Below, one piece after another: positions 1 to 10,972 of a stretch of DNA of 64,000 bases (positions are counted from its first letter, which is position 1; every line of letters begins with the position of its first letter). Made by a program: the position numbers and the translations under genes. The stretch lies in the NCBI GenBank assembly GCA_951394045.1, contig OX595985.1, positions 5,456,001-5,520,000 on the forward strand. Reading direction: 5' to 3'. The stretch comes from Nitzschia sp. DOCU1 (taxonomy: Eukaryota; Bacillariophyta; Bacillariophyceae; Bacillariales; Bacillariaceae). The notes beneath the pieces were generated by a model, which was not told the origin of the DNA, did not search any database, and was given only the letters and a program-made list of their open reading frames with translations.

Positions 1-840
<840 letters not shown>

Positions 841-1198
841 AGGTGGTATCAAATGGGATTGAGAAAGAGGAGACAAGCGTCCGATCCGCTGTCACTGATG
901 ACATACTTGAGCTTCTATGATGGAATCTGCTATCCGCACAAGAACGGCGAGGTGACCCAGGAGGAGGGAGCGCACCATCATGAGCATTGCCGAATACGAA
1001 GGCCCCTGCTGGTGGTGGCTCAGAGGTGAGTGGTGGTTCTTATTCGGGGCGCCCATTGTTACTTTGCTCATCATGTGTTGTCCCCACGTGTGGTCGATTT
1101 GCCCCTTCAATTGATACGCATCACTTTTTATACCGTTACTTCATCAATGGAGGTACGACGTCATCACACTTTGATTGGTTTTGTCAAGCACGGGATGT

Positions 1199-1316
1199 AT
1201 CGAAAAAAACACGTTTCAGATACCACTGCTAAAAAAACCACTTTTCAAAAACCACCTTTCGAAAAAACCACCTTTTGCAAAACCACCTTTCGAAAAAACC
1301 ACGTTTCGGATCAGCA
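1199..1316. repeat. Short tandem repeat, unit about 17 nt
   Basis: Imperfect repeats of a unit like CGAAAAAACCACCTTT, about six copies, in the gap between the gypsy LTR and the first host gene. Apart from this I see nothing in 841-1575; the short ORFs there look random. Confidence 0.6.
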
Positions 1317-1575
1317 GTTGACATGAAGTTCTGAAAGGAAATCTAATAGCAATATATCTCGTTAAATACCGGGCCTTGTTAAAAATTGCGAGGTCCCAAT
1401 TTAAGGAGCATGATCCCACGTAGGGCCTACATAGCGCAGTACCGGATAGTCCAGTATTGCACCCAACGGTCCTCCTGTAGGGGTTCCAAGGGTTCCAGTT
1501 CTAACTTTATTGCCACAACCATCACATTCTATCATTTTCTCTTCCAAGGACTGTTTTGCAGCAACACCACTCACA

Positions 1576-3075
1576 ATGGTTGGACATTTTCTTCCTCCTG
1601 TTTCCTCTACATCCCCACCAGCAGCAGCAAGTTCCTGGAACCATAACCATTATCCTCGAAGCAAAGGGGATTCATCATGGTTTAAGGTTGTTGTTGCTTT
1701 TGGACTGGTCTTTAATGTTGTGGTGCTGTTGGTGCTTTCAGAAAGGTGTGTGCTCTCAGGAACCCCCGGTATTCTTCTTGGGGAAGAAGTATCCCCTGTC
1801 AGGACAACCACATGGTCTCCATCATCATTGGTAGGAGCAGCACTCCTAAATGCAACTACTATCAATTCTACCAGCATCACACACCCCAAAAGCCCAAACA
1901 TCACCCAAAACACCACAACCATAAATGCAGAGACACCACCCTGCAACAAGTCTCAGCCTATGGACCCTCCAACCAACATTACAAAAGTACTAGAGGAGCC
2001 TCATGGACCAAAAACTTCATTTGAACCAATTGTTACACCTCCAGAAGAATGTCAAGGTGCTCCTTCTGAAACAAAGGATCCATTCCCTCCTGATTTTGAG
2101 TTGAGTGTCTATGAGACTAGGAACCGGGATTCAGTGCCAGTTGACACGGTTCTTGACCAATCCCACTATGAGCTCTTTGGGAAAAGTCAAGGATGGACAT
2201 CCACAAGTGGTCAAAGTATAAGTACATTTATCAATAGTCTGGTATCAACTTTGACCCTACCGGCATTGGAGATGGGTCCATTTACCAAGCCACAGCTACA
2301 AGGGACCAAGGTGAAGTATTTTGATGTGCTTGATAAAGCAGGATTGGTTGAGCGAGCCAAACGAATTGGCTATCCCATCAGAAATGCCGTGGAAATTGAC
2401 TTTGTCAACCCATCAGGTGATTTGAATAGTATTGAGGAAGCAAGCCAGTTCTCCATGGTGTTCAGCTCTCACTGTGTTGAGCACCAACTGGATCTGGTAC
2501 GGCATTTTCAAGCGGTGAGCCGCATTCTTGTGGATGGAGGATACTATGTGCTATTGGTAAGTGGGTTGCATGGAGAGGAGTCATGTTTATTTGTTTTGGT
2601 CACAGCCCACCTCAATGGAAGTGACTTGGTACAGGTTCCAGACAAACGAGCATGCTTTGACCACTTTATTGCACCTTCAACAATGGCTCAAGTCTTGGAT
2701 GATTTCTACAATGAACGTTATTTTGACAAGAGTCATACCCTAAGGTCTGTGCTAGAACATCGAGCTCATACAGCCCATGGCAACTTTTGGAGCAGCCCAC
2801 TTCCTCCTCGTCCAGAATCCGACCCAGCTGGTTTTGTGAATAGACTACGAGGGGCTATCCAAGAGTTTAAAGATGCTGCTCTCAGTGGTAGCTACCTGGA
2901 TACCCACAACTACTATTTCACACCTGAGAGCATGAGTGAAATTGTTCAATTTCTACATGAGCTCAAGTTGATCAACCTAAGTGTGCACCGAGTCTATCCT
3001 ACTGTGAAAGGAAGTGTGGAGTTTGGCATTGTACTGAAGAACAACAAATGTAGGGGACCTTTGCATCTGAGTTGA
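1576..3075 (+). CDS. Membrane-anchored methyltransferase-like protein
   Basis: Host gene with one intron. I place the start at the ATG at 1576; the open frame reaches further up (from 1510) but without an ATG. GTAAGT at 2557 and ACAG ending at 2634 bound a 78-nt in-frame intron. Removing it joins YYVLL to VPDKRACFDHF, which reads as a continuous conserved segment. The product is about 473 aa: a short cytosolic N-terminus; one hydrophobic span at about residues 37-55; a Ser/Thr/Asn-rich stalk with many N-glycosylation sequons; then a class I methyltransferase-like fold (acidic VEIDFVNP, then FSSHCVEHQLDLV, then ILVDGGYYVLLV). A type II Golgi protein modifying sugars is plausible but inferred. 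The gene converges with the plastid coiled-coil gene; the 336 bp between them show nothing. Confidence 0.75.
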   Translation: MVGHFLPPVSSTSPPAAASSWNHNHYPRSKGDSSWFKVVVAFGLVFNVVVLLVLSERCVLSGTPGILLGEEVSPVRTTTWSPSSLVGAALLNATTINSTSITHPKSPNITQNTTTINAETPPCNKSQPMDPPTNITKVLEEPHGPKTSFEPIVTPPEECQGAPSETKDPFPPDFELSVYETRNRDSVPVDTVLDQSHYELFGKSQGWTSTSGQSISTFINSLVSTLTLPALEMGPFTKPQLQGTKVKYFDVLDKAGLVERAKRIGYPIRNAVEIDFVNPSGDLNSIEEASQFSMVFSSHCVEHQLDLVRHFQAVSRILVDGGYYVLLVSGLHGEESCLFVLVTAHLNGSDLVQVPDKRACFDHFIAPSTMAQVLDDFYNERYFDKSHTLRSVLEHRAHTAHGNFWSSPLPPRPESDPAGFVNRLRGAIQEFKDAALSGSYLDTHNYYFTPESMSEIVQFLHELKLINLSVHRVYPTVKGSVEFGIVLKNNKCRGPLHLS

Positions 3076-3411
3076 GAATGGAGCCGACCCAAAATTCAAT
3101 TTGCCCGGGGTCACGTAGCAGCAAATTTGTGGGACGCAAATTTGCGCACCCCAAAGGCTCCCAAAAATAAAATGCATCGTCACGACACAAAGCTAAAACG
3201 TCAGTGAGGGGACCCAACTAATTTTTTCATTGCACAAGTTGAGGCGACACCAAGCTGCGGTACAATACTAATAATCAAGGGGAAATTTGCAAGTAGCTGG
3301 CGTGACCACTATGCTCCACCTTTATTCGGAAGTAAGAATGTTGACCATTACTAGAGCTAGTATAGCGAATTTTTTTAAGCGTCGACCCGACGAAGAAATG
3401 AAACCTTCCAC

Positions 3412-5562
3412 TTATTCGTTTACTTCCTGGCTTGCAATCTCGTCCGCAGCCACCTGCTCCTTGTCTGCATTGTCACCTCTACTGGAAACCATTCGCTCCT
3501 TCGAATCATTAATGACTTCCTCTTTGCCAGCCTCACCGCTGCTATTAGCTGGTTTGGATTCGGAGTTGCGGGTATTTTTTTCATTTTTCCCGGTCTCAAG
3601 GTTCTGCAAGGACTTGGTTTTGAGTTTCTTCTCCAATGCTTCGTCGGTGTCGATGTCTGTGGGGGGTATGGTTAAACCTGTCTCCTTCAAGCTTGCCTGA
3701 GACTGTTTGGGAGTTTGGGGGGTGTCAACCCTCGCCGCCTCTAACTGCGTTTCTAGTTCCGCAATTCGCAGTTTGGCGGTTTCGTAGTCTTGTCCCAAAG
3801 CGTCGTATTGAATTCTTGCTCGATCAAAGGCTTCTTTGGCTCTTTGAATTACCTCTTGTCTGGCCTTTTCACCGGCTACTTCAATCAGGTTGGATTGCTC
3901 CTCACGGACTCGATTCAGTTCATCAGATATTTTCTTCAATTCGTCATGCTCTCTCTCGTTCTTCATTTTGACTTCCTCGAGCTGTTTCTGTAGCCCAGCA
4001 TTCTCTCTCTCAATTTCGACCATGGCTGACACCGCGTCTGATCTATCCTTTCTCGCCATTTCAAGTTCGTCGGATGCTCGCGCCGAATCTTCCTTCAATT
4101 TGTTGTTCTCCAAGTTCGCTTCCTCAAGCAATTCCTGAAGATCAGCCTGTTGCTGTTCAGCCGCTGCTATCGCGGATGCTAGCTTTGAGTTTTCTTCCAA
4201 TGCTTGCTGCAACTCAGCGTTTATCGTGGCTAGTTCCTTCAGATTCTGTTGGTTCTCCATGTGGGTCTGGCTCAGTTCCCTCCGGAAATCATAGTTTTCT
4301 CTTTCGGCGGCAGCTCTGAGAGTGTCGATATCGGATATCTTGCTTGCCAAGTCTTCTAGCAATTGCTCCTTTTCTGCTTTGTATTTTGTCTCCGAGCTCT
4401 TGAGGCTATCCTCGAGCTGCCTCTGCAGCATTTCTATCTCTGCTCTGTGCTTTCGTTGCAGTCCCTCCACTTGATTGTTATAATCTGATGTCATGGTTAT
4501 AAACTCTTGTTGCATTTGCTTGATCGTTTCCAGCCGACTTTCACCCACCGCTTTCAGAGCGAAAATAACCTTTTCTTGATCTGATATCGCTTCTCTGCTT
4601 GATTTTTCGAACGATGCTATCTCCTTGGCATGCTCTTCTGTAAGCGTAGCGATGTCTTCTGTCGCCGCATCTAATTGCATGCGAAGATCCTCTAACTCCT
4701 CCGTATAAAGTGCCTGTAATCGTGATCGTTCCATCGTCACCATGTCCTCCAAATCTTTGGCGGCTTGCACCTGATACTGCTCTAATGAACTTGCGCTAGA
4801 TCCCCTCAGGTCCTCCATAGCTTTCTTTATACCCGCAACCTTCTCTGCAGCCTCCTCTGGTGAAGAGGCCGGAGTAGAAGAGGGAACTTCCAGCGCTAGT
4901 TTTCTCCAATCATTTTTCCAGCCCGTCAGCAATTTCTTTTCCAGTTCCTTCGAAGCGGATTGTACTTTTTCGTCATGTGCAACTTGTTCCTGAATTTCGG
5001 CTAGCCGCGCTTCGACGCTACTGATTGAATTTTTGACTGAAGCAGAGATTCCGACCCAATCAATGTCCTTTATTTCCTTTTCTAGTTTGGACGACATTGA
5101 ATCTAAATTGGACTGTAACCTCCGCGAGAGTTCGGGTGTTTCGGCAAGCACCTTGTCTCTCAATTCGCCGGACCTTCGTAAAAGTTCCGTGTCGATTTCC
5201 TTCATTTCCTCTTGCAACTTTGATTCTAAGTCGGTCAATGTGGCTTTTATTTGCTTTGTTGCCACGGGTGCTTCCTTTTTGACCCATTCCCTCACGAATT
5301 CGCCCAGCAGCGGTACCTTCCTGGACTTGCCCTCCGAGTTTGATGGAGCTGCAAGTTCGGCCGTCGAAGGGGGGCTAGGCGCAATCAAGACTAGTTCTGG
5401 CTGGGTCGGAGTTTCCATAAGCTGCATTTCGTCATCAGCAAGAATTACAGTGGGAGGAATCCAGTGTAAACGCGTCGAACCTGCCCGGAACGACGACGAG
5501 TAGGAGGAGTGGTGCGTCGGCGCCACGAAAGCGGCGATTGCTGGGAATGAGCTGATCCTCAT
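3412..5562 (-). CDS. Plastid-targeted long coiled-coil protein
   Basis: Single exon, 716 aa, starting at the first ATG after an in-frame TGA. The N-terminus MRISSFPAIAAFVAP is a short hydrophobic leader followed by AFVAP. This matches the ASAFAP-type motif of diatom bipartite plastid signals, in which the Phe after the cleavage site is needed for import. A Ser-rich transit-like stretch follows. From about residue 80 to 620 the protein is almost unbroken heptad-like coiled coil rich in Glu, Lys, Leu and Gln; the tail is acidic and low in complexity. No enzymatic domain is visible, so a structural or tethering role in the plastid is the most that can be said. The hydrophobic leader is unusually short, so the targeting call is good but not certain. 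Confidence 0.8.
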   Translation of the reverse strand: MRISSFPAIAAFVAPTHHSSYSSSFRAGSTRLHWIPPTVILADDEMQLMETPTQPELVLIAPSPPSTAELAAPSNSEGKSRKVPLLGEFVREWVKKEAPVATKQIKATLTDLESKLQEEMKEIDTELLRRSGELRDKVLAETPELSRRLQSNLDSMSSKLEKEIKDIDWVGISASVKNSISSVEARLAEIQEQVAHDEKVQSASKELEKKLLTGWKNDWRKLALEVPSSTPASSPEEAAEKVAGIKKAMEDLRGSSASSLEQYQVQAAKDLEDMVTMERSRLQALYTEELEDLRMQLDAATEDIATLTEEHAKEIASFEKSSREAISDQEKVIFALKAVGESRLETIKQMQQEFITMTSDYNNQVEGLQRKHRAEIEMLQRQLEDSLKSSETKYKAEKEQLLEDLASKISDIDTLRAAAERENYDFRRELSQTHMENQQNLKELATINAELQQALEENSKLASAIAAAEQQQADLQELLEEANLENNKLKEDSARASDELEMARKDRSDAVSAMVEIERENAGLQKQLEEVKMKNEREHDELKKISDELNRVREEQSNLIEVAGEKARQEVIQRAKEAFDRARIQYDALGQDYETAKLRIAELETQLEAARVDTPQTPKQSQASLKETGLTIPPTDIDTDEALEKKLKTKSLQNLETGKNEKNTRNSESKPANSSGEAGKEEVINDSKERMVSSRGDNADKEQVAADEIASQEVNE

Positions 5563-5809
5563 GATGACAGCACGCCGAGATACCAGATTTCAAGGACGAC
5601 CTATCAACAAGAAGCAGCAGGCATTGTCACCTTGTTCATCGAACAGTTACGTTATGATGGCTGGAGGAAAAGCACATCTTTTGCGATGTTCCATTGGAGA
5701 GAACGAAAATGTGGCGCTACGTCACAAATATCGGCAAACTTCTAGTGTTCCTGGCCGCCCAAAAAAAGGGAGAAGAAAAAAGGGGAAATCATGGCGTGGG
5801 GGTGGGGGG
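5563..5809. other. Intergenic, nothing recognised
   Basis: Upstream flank of the plastid coiled-coil gene, reaching to the CTG target duplication of the next transposon. It probably holds that gene's promoter, but I see no clear motif. Confidence 0.4.
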
Positions 5810-5812
5810 CTG

Positions 5813-6315
5813 GGACACCAACGAAAATATCGCACGATGCCAATTTTGGCGATACATGGCGATGGACAGACTTCCTCGGGGTTACGCCAAGGAGCAATGG
5901 CGCGGGAAGGCGCGCCATCCGAATTTTCGAGTACCCCAACGGATACAAAAGAAGTTATGGTTGGTCAATTTATTTGGATGACGAGATTGTTTACTTAAGT
6001 TCTTTTAACATCTTTGTATGTGCTTGAATAAGTCAGAGGACACGTCCGTCGTCCAACGAATCATAGCCAGATCACCCCTTAATTATCGAATGACTCGCAA
6101 GCGACATTGGCGTCCTTCGGCGACATTTCGTCGCCTTGTATCACCGACTGTCTCCCGAATATCGCCAAGCATCGCCGGCTTATCGCCCAGGCGACAAAGG
6201 AGTGTCGCCCGAGTGTCGCCTTCCACTAGGGGCTATAATCAGTAAGTCCGCTTCATTCGTGAAAAGCAACCGCCACAATCTCGAGGTTTTGTTGTGAAAA
6301 GGGATCACAAACCAC
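5813..6315 (+). repeat. Left arm of Y1 (GGCGA-rich terminal repeat)
   Basis: Begins GGACACC and continues through a unique ~280-bp part, a TCGCC-hexamer part, and a segment ending GGATCACAAACCAC that is shared with the left arm at 10973-11599. In the other element that shared segment sits directly before a gene start, so it may be a promoter or leader carried by the arm. Confidence 0.75.
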
Positions 6316-6433
6316 AATGTGTCCTATCAAGGAAAGGCAACTACCGGTATGATCTATGCCTACTACGGTAAGATCCAATAGCTAACAATCAGAATTAAGA
6401 GAGGTTGGAGCGACTCTTATCATACCTCTATTT

Positions 6434-7753
6434 CTATGACACGCGAAAAGTGCGTCGTTCATTTGCTGCTCTCACTCTATTACTTTGGTGGTAATGGCAG
6501 CAAATGGCGATGGGGGACGTGCGGCAGGCTTCCAGTTCTGTATTACTATGTTTTACTACTCTGATGATTCGACCTCCATTACTACTACTAGTAGCTACTC
6601 GATTCATCAGTAGTACTACCAGTTTTATGGCGGGTTGTGCTGGTAGTAGAAGCCCCTGAGCCGATATAATGCCCGTAGCACAGGAACTCAATAGAGTTTC
6701 CAATACCAATTTCAACACAAAATAAACCCACAAGGTCAATAACACGGGAATATTTCGAAATAGAGGAAGAGACGCCACTTGGGTAACACGTTGTTGTTGT
6801 TCGTCATGGGCAGGTGGTAGTAGTAGTAGAGCTTGAGTTTCGCGGCTGCTTGGTGGGGGTCGTTGTTGTCGTTTCGATTTGCTGCTACTACTAGACTTGT
6901 GATTGTTCTTTGCAACAGCAACAACATTCTTGCCAAACAAGTGTGGTCGATCTGGTTCTTCAAAATACAACCAACACAAGCCAAAATAAAAACTCCACAA
7001 CACCATCATGATATAACCTGGAGCCGTTTCGACCGTCCACCACGTCGAAAAGCTAGGGTGTGTGTATTCCCATTGTCCCACGATTGCTGCAATGGCCGGT
7101 CCCGCCGCCATGCCCAAGGCACCCGCCGTCACAAAGGCTGCCGATGCTGCGGTACGTTCGGCACGTCCAAAGGTATCGGCAATAAATCGTCGATTGATAC
7201 TTCTGGCACTACCAAATCCATTCAAAAAACGTCCTACCATGACTAATGTCAACGAATGAAATGGTAACGCCAAGGCATAGGCAATATTGCCCAATATCGA
7301 ACACGCGGCAGCAAATAAGAGTGCCGACTTGTAGGAATGATTCGACCACCAACCATACAAAATAGTTGCGGCCAAGGCGGCATTGGGAGTCATGCCAATA
7401 ATAATTCCTGCATAGGCTGGTGTAGAGCATCCCAATTTCATGGCATATTCGCCAGTGGTAGGAGCGACAATGTAATAATTGGTCATGTAGAAAAACGTCG
7501 AAGCCAAATTCAATAAACTACTCCATTGTTTCTTCTTCAAGTCTTGCGTAGTTCCACGAGCGTCGTCGTTGTTGTTGTCGTCATCGTCGTCCGTTTCAAA
7601 AAAGAGTGCTTGTGCGGCTACTAGTTCGACATATTTCGTCGATTGTTGTAACAGTCGCGATTTAGCTTGATCAATTTGATCCAAGAGTGGTTCATGAGCT
7701 TGAGTAATTTCCGTGAATATCCGCGTCAAGTCCCTCGTCGTTTTGCACTTCAC
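6434..7753 (-). pseudogene. SPX-MFS phosphate transporter fragment
   Basis: An open frame of about 439 codons without a convincing ATG start. Its first ~45 residues match the C-terminal helices of an SPX domain. A poly-Asp/Asn linker follows, then six or seven MFS membrane segments (STFFYMTNYYIVAPTTGEYA, GMTPNAALAATILYGWW, FAAACSILGNIAYALALPF, RFLNGFGSARSINRRFIAD). This order is that of the SPX-MFS (PHT5/VPT1-like) phosphate transporters of algae and plants. Similarity ends near the seventh segment (about 6650); the remaining ~70 codons look unrelated. The N-terminal half of SPX is missing where the transposon arm begins at 7761. So it is a gene piece cut at both ends inside a transposon, not a working transporter. 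Confidence 0.8.
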
Positions 7754-7760
7754 CGCTTTT

Positions 7761-8602
7761 TAAAGGAATCTGACACGTCTGTGCGCTTGAATTGAATTCG
7801 ACTCGTTGGAGTGGGGTGCTCGGCGATACTTGGAGACACTTTCGTCGCTTGCTCGGCGATACTTGGAGACACTTTCGTCGCTTGGGCGATAAGCTCGGAG
7901 ACATTATGTCGCCAAGTTTCGCCGAGTGTCCCAAGTTTCGCCAAATGTCGCCAAAGTGTGACGGAATCGCGACGAATCCCAACGCTAATCCAAAGAAGCG
8001 GCGACACCGGGGGTTACCCTGCGATGCCAGGCGACGAGAGAGAACAAATGTCTCCGAGTGTCGCCCATACTCGGCGACACTATGTCTCCATGTATCGCCG
8101 AGTTCCGTCACACGTCGCCGGTCTTCCCTTTCCTCCGTAGAGTTTCCACACAAAGGCGACGTGTGGCGAAACTCGGCGATACTTGGCGATGTTGGAGACA
8201 CTCGGGCGACACTCCTTTGTCGCCTGGGCGATAAGCCGGCGATGCTTGGCGATATTCGGAGACAGTCGGGGAAACATGGAGAAATTTTTTCGCCGGATGA
8301 CGCCCGAGTGTCGCCTTAGAGTCATTCGATAAGTAAGGGGTGATCCGGCGATGATTCATCGGACGACGGACGTGTCCTCTGACTTATTCAAGCACATACA
8401 AAGAAGTTAAAAGAACTTAAGTAAACAATCTCGTCATCCAAATAAATTGACCAACCATAACTTCTTTTGTATCCGTTGGGGTACCCGAAAATTCGGATGG
8501 CGCGCCTTCCCGCGCCATTGCTCCTTGGCGTAACCGCAACGAGGTCTGTCCATCGCCTCGTATCGCCAAAATTGGCATCGTGCGATATTTTCGTTGGTGT
8601 CC
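7761..8602 (-). repeat. Right arm of Y1 (GGCGA-rich terminal repeat)
   Basis: Runs from TAAAGGAATCTGACACG to GGTGTCC. The first part (to about 8145) is the same repeat as 14437-14725 plus 16746-16797 in the larger element; the rest matches the right arm there (20383-20865). Being uninterrupted, this copy serves as the empty site that proves the insertion at 14726-16745. Confidence 0.75.
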
Positions 8603-8605
8603 CTG

Positions 8606-8936
8606 AGGACGTCGCGGCGGCGTTTTATCACTAGAGCAGCGGCAGCATCCAAAGTAGTAGTAGTAGCTAGTGGTAGTAGTGCAGCAGCTAGTTGCCACCG
8701 TCCTGCTCTACTTATTAGGAGCGGACCTCGGCCTCTCACGCAGCTGTTTTGTCGTGTGCTGACTGCGGTCGGTAGGCTAGTAGGGTAAGTGTATTCATAC
8801 GTACTTACATTGAGTTGTCAACACCTGCGGGGGCGGGCGTCATTAAATTTCGCTAGAACATAGCTAAACTCAGCAACAGTTGCGGGTCCATAGCCCTACG
8901 ACTATCTGTGATAGCGAGTATGAATTAGCATGATTG
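8606..8936. other. Intergenic, nothing recognised
   Basis: Contains a CAG/TAG-rich low-complexity stretch near 8630-8690. No coding or RNA gene seen. Confidence 0.4.
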
Positions 8937-10250
8937 TTTGAAGGCGTTGATTGACGTATTGCTAGTTACCTCGGAAGAGAAATAAGAACAATAGAGATGT
9001 GGCTGCTGTAGTAGCTGGATTGTCGAAACAAGCAAGTTGCTAACTTAACCGTCAGTTGCCGGCAGATATCTCTACAACTTTCCCATTAGAGACAATACAG
9101 TAGCATTAGCTTTTTTAGAATTAACTTTGAAATTGTTTGATGTAATGCTAGTGGCAAGATGAGCGACGACTGATATGGCCGTCACTGCTGTAGGGCAAGA
9201 GAGCGCAATGTAGCAATTTTCACCAAAAGTCGCCGGTCGATATCTTTGCATGTATTGTTGCTAGAAGTTCTAAAATAGTATTGCCGTACAAGGAATTCAA
9301 TGCGCCGTTAGTTGACGGAATGCTAGTAGCAAGACGATCGACGACTGTAAAGATATGGCCATCAATGTAAAGACAGAAAGCGCACTGTAGCAATTTTCAT
9401 CAAAAGTTGCCGGTTGATATCTTTAGAAGTATCGTTGCTAGAAAATCTAAAATAGTATTGCCGTACAAGGAATTCAATGCGCCATTACTTGATGGAATGC
9501 TAGTAGCACGATGAGCGACGACTGTAAAGATATGGCCATCAATGTAAAGACAGAAAGGGCAATGTAGCAATTTTCACCAAAAGTTGCTGGTCGATATCTT
9601 TACAAGTATCGTTGCTAGAAAATCTAAAATAGTATTGCTGTACGAGGAATTCAATGCGCCATAACTTGATGGAATGCTAGTAGCACGACGAGCGACGACT
9701 GTAAAGATATGGCCGCCACTGTAATGACAGAAAGGGCAATGTAGCAATTTTCACCAAAAGTTGCCGGTTGATATCTTTACAAGTATCGTTGCTAGAAGTT
9801 CTAAAATAGTATTGCCGTACAAGGAATTCAATGCGTGGTTACTTGATGGAATGCTAGTAGCACAACGAGTGGCGACTGTAAAGATATGAACGTCACTGTA
9901 ATGACAGAAAGGGCAATGTAGCAATTTTCACCAAAAGTCGCCGGTCGATATCTTTACAAGTATTGTTGCTAGAAGTTCTAAAATAGTATTGCCGTACGAG
10001 GAATTCAATACGCCGTTACTTGATGGAATGCTAGTGGCAAGATAAGTGACGACTGTAAAGATATGGCCGTCACTGTAAAGACAGAAAGGGCAATGTACTA
10101 ACAATTCTTAGCAACAGTCGGGGGCGATATCTTTACTACGAATATCCATGCTAGAGACTACAAAACAGTATCATCGTATGAAGAATTCAAGTTGATGTTT
10201 ATTGACATATTATTACCTGCCGGACGAGCCCGTAGATTTATTGCCGATGG
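8937..10250. repeat. Satellite array, 177-bp unit
   Basis: GAATTC marks recur at 9293, 9470, 9647, 9824 and 10001, spaced exactly 177 bp; the next is at 10183. Degenerate units precede them at about 9117 and 8940 and one trails to about 10250. Each unit carries TGGAATGCTAGTAGCA, GACTGTAAAGATATGG, AAAGTTGCCGGTTGATATC and AAAATAGTATTGCCGTAC. The middle units are most alike and the ends most decayed, as expected of an array homogenised by unequal exchange. No ORF. The unit is about one nucleosome long. Confidence 0.9.
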
Positions 10251-10389
10251 TCTAGCAGCGCCAAAATGCCAAAGTAGATAGTGCTGCATTGTAGTAGCTC
10301 ATGTTTGCATGTGGCGATACATTTGATAGATGGTGAACACCGCTTGCACCATCTTCCAAAGGGACTTACAAAGGGTGTCCTAATGTGAG

Positions 10390-10524
10390 GCGAGCCGCCT
10401 CCATTTCTTCCGGCAGCTCGCTCTAGGAACCGCTACGAGTCTATTGTCTGTCTGTTGGCAATTGACGTGTTTACTAGAAGTGGGTTTCCGCGCGCGGTTT
10501 GACCCCTTCGAGTGAATATTTCTC
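10390..10524 (-). repeat. Split direct repeat B2 of the DIRS-like element
   Basis: 135 bp, the same as 10782-10914 apart from a 2-bp difference. On the element's sense strand it is the outermost 3' repeat. Nineteen bp (10525-10543) separate it from A2. Confidence 0.75.
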
Positions 10525-10543
10525 TCAAAGGGTGGGCGCGGTG

Positions 10544-10782
10544 GGTTACTCAATCGTAAACTATCTCTCTGCTAGGGTCAGCTTGAAAGCAAGCCTCTCT
10601 TCTCAGTTCTTGCTATCGATAGCAAGAAGAAAAAGTTTATGGCTGTTGTCGTTCAACACGTAGTATCGTCCTTTTCTTCTCCTACCTTTCTTCCTTTTAG
10701 TAGGTCGGTAGAAGGGTAGTTCGAAATTCGATCCGGGTTCCCCGGTCCCTTCGCCGTCCGTTCTCTCCGCGGTTACTAGTAG
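10544..10782 (-). repeat. Split direct repeat A2 of the DIRS-like element
   Basis: 239 bp that read the same as 32785-33023 (A1), ending GGTTACTAGTAG in both. Lying between two B copies, it makes the B1-A2-B2 tail from which such elements template a complete circle. Confidence 0.8.
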
Positions 10783-10914
10783 CGAGCCGCCTCCATTTCT
10801 TCCGGCAGCGCTCTAGGAACCGCTACGAGTCTATTGTCTGTCTGTTGGCAATTGACGTGTTTACTAGAAGTGGGTTTCCGCGCGCGGTTTGACCCCTTCG
10901 AGTGAATATTTCTC
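10782..10914 (-). repeat. Split direct repeat B1 of the DIRS-like element
   Basis: 133-bp copy of 10390-10524, about 33 bp past the recombinase stop codon (10947-10949) on the element's sense strand. Confidence 0.75.
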
Positions 10915-10946
10915 CATCAAGGCCATAGGCAGGGCGGTGGTTGGGG

Positions 10947-10969
10947 TTAGTGGAGGTGTGCGAGAATTG
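10947..10969 (-). pseudogene. Last codons of the tyrosine recombinase
   Basis: When the Harbinger-like insert and one CAG copy are removed, the frame ...TTDPLAP from 20869 continues as AILAHLH and stops at TAA (10947-10949). This displaced end shows that the sequences on both sides of the 9.9-kb insert were once one gene. Confidence 0.75.
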
Positions 10970-10972
10970 CAG

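Larger units (their letters stand above)
5813..8602. mobile_element. PIF/Harbinger-like non-autonomous element (Y1) with SPX-MFS cargo
   Basis: Both ends read GGACACCAACGAAAATATCG inwards. They are flanked by a direct CTG (5810-5812 and 8603-8605), which fits the CWG 3-bp duplications known for part of the PIF/Harbinger superfamily. The outer ~285 bp of the two arms match closely and share private variants (for example TATGGTTGGTCAATTTATTTGG) not found in the sister element at 10973-20865, so these two arms belong together. The inner arms are packed with GGCGA/TCGCC hexamers. No transposase is encoded; the body is a piece of an SPX-MFS transporter gene. It looks like a gene-capturing relative of the larger element, mobilised in trans. 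Confidence 0.8.

Noticed and set aside
7792..8359. ORFs rich in SP, RVSP and GDT peptides in the transposon arms
   Set aside because: Products of GGCGA/TCGCC hexamers read in any frame; no conserved fold or start.
8937..10250. CRISPR-like array
   Set aside because: Whole 177-bp units repeat without separate unique spacers, and the genome is eukaryotic; it is a satellite.
10725..10760. tRNA gene, from GTTCGAAATTCGATCC
   Set aside because: The T-arm-like string sits in the DIRS-like repeat A (also at 32966-33000) with no anticodon or acceptor stem around it.
10390..10914. A solo LTR with long target duplications
   Set aside because: The 239-bp unit lacks TG...CA ends and equals the leader of the DIRS-like element; B-A-B fits split direct repeats, and it lies directly after the recombinase stop once Y2 is removed.
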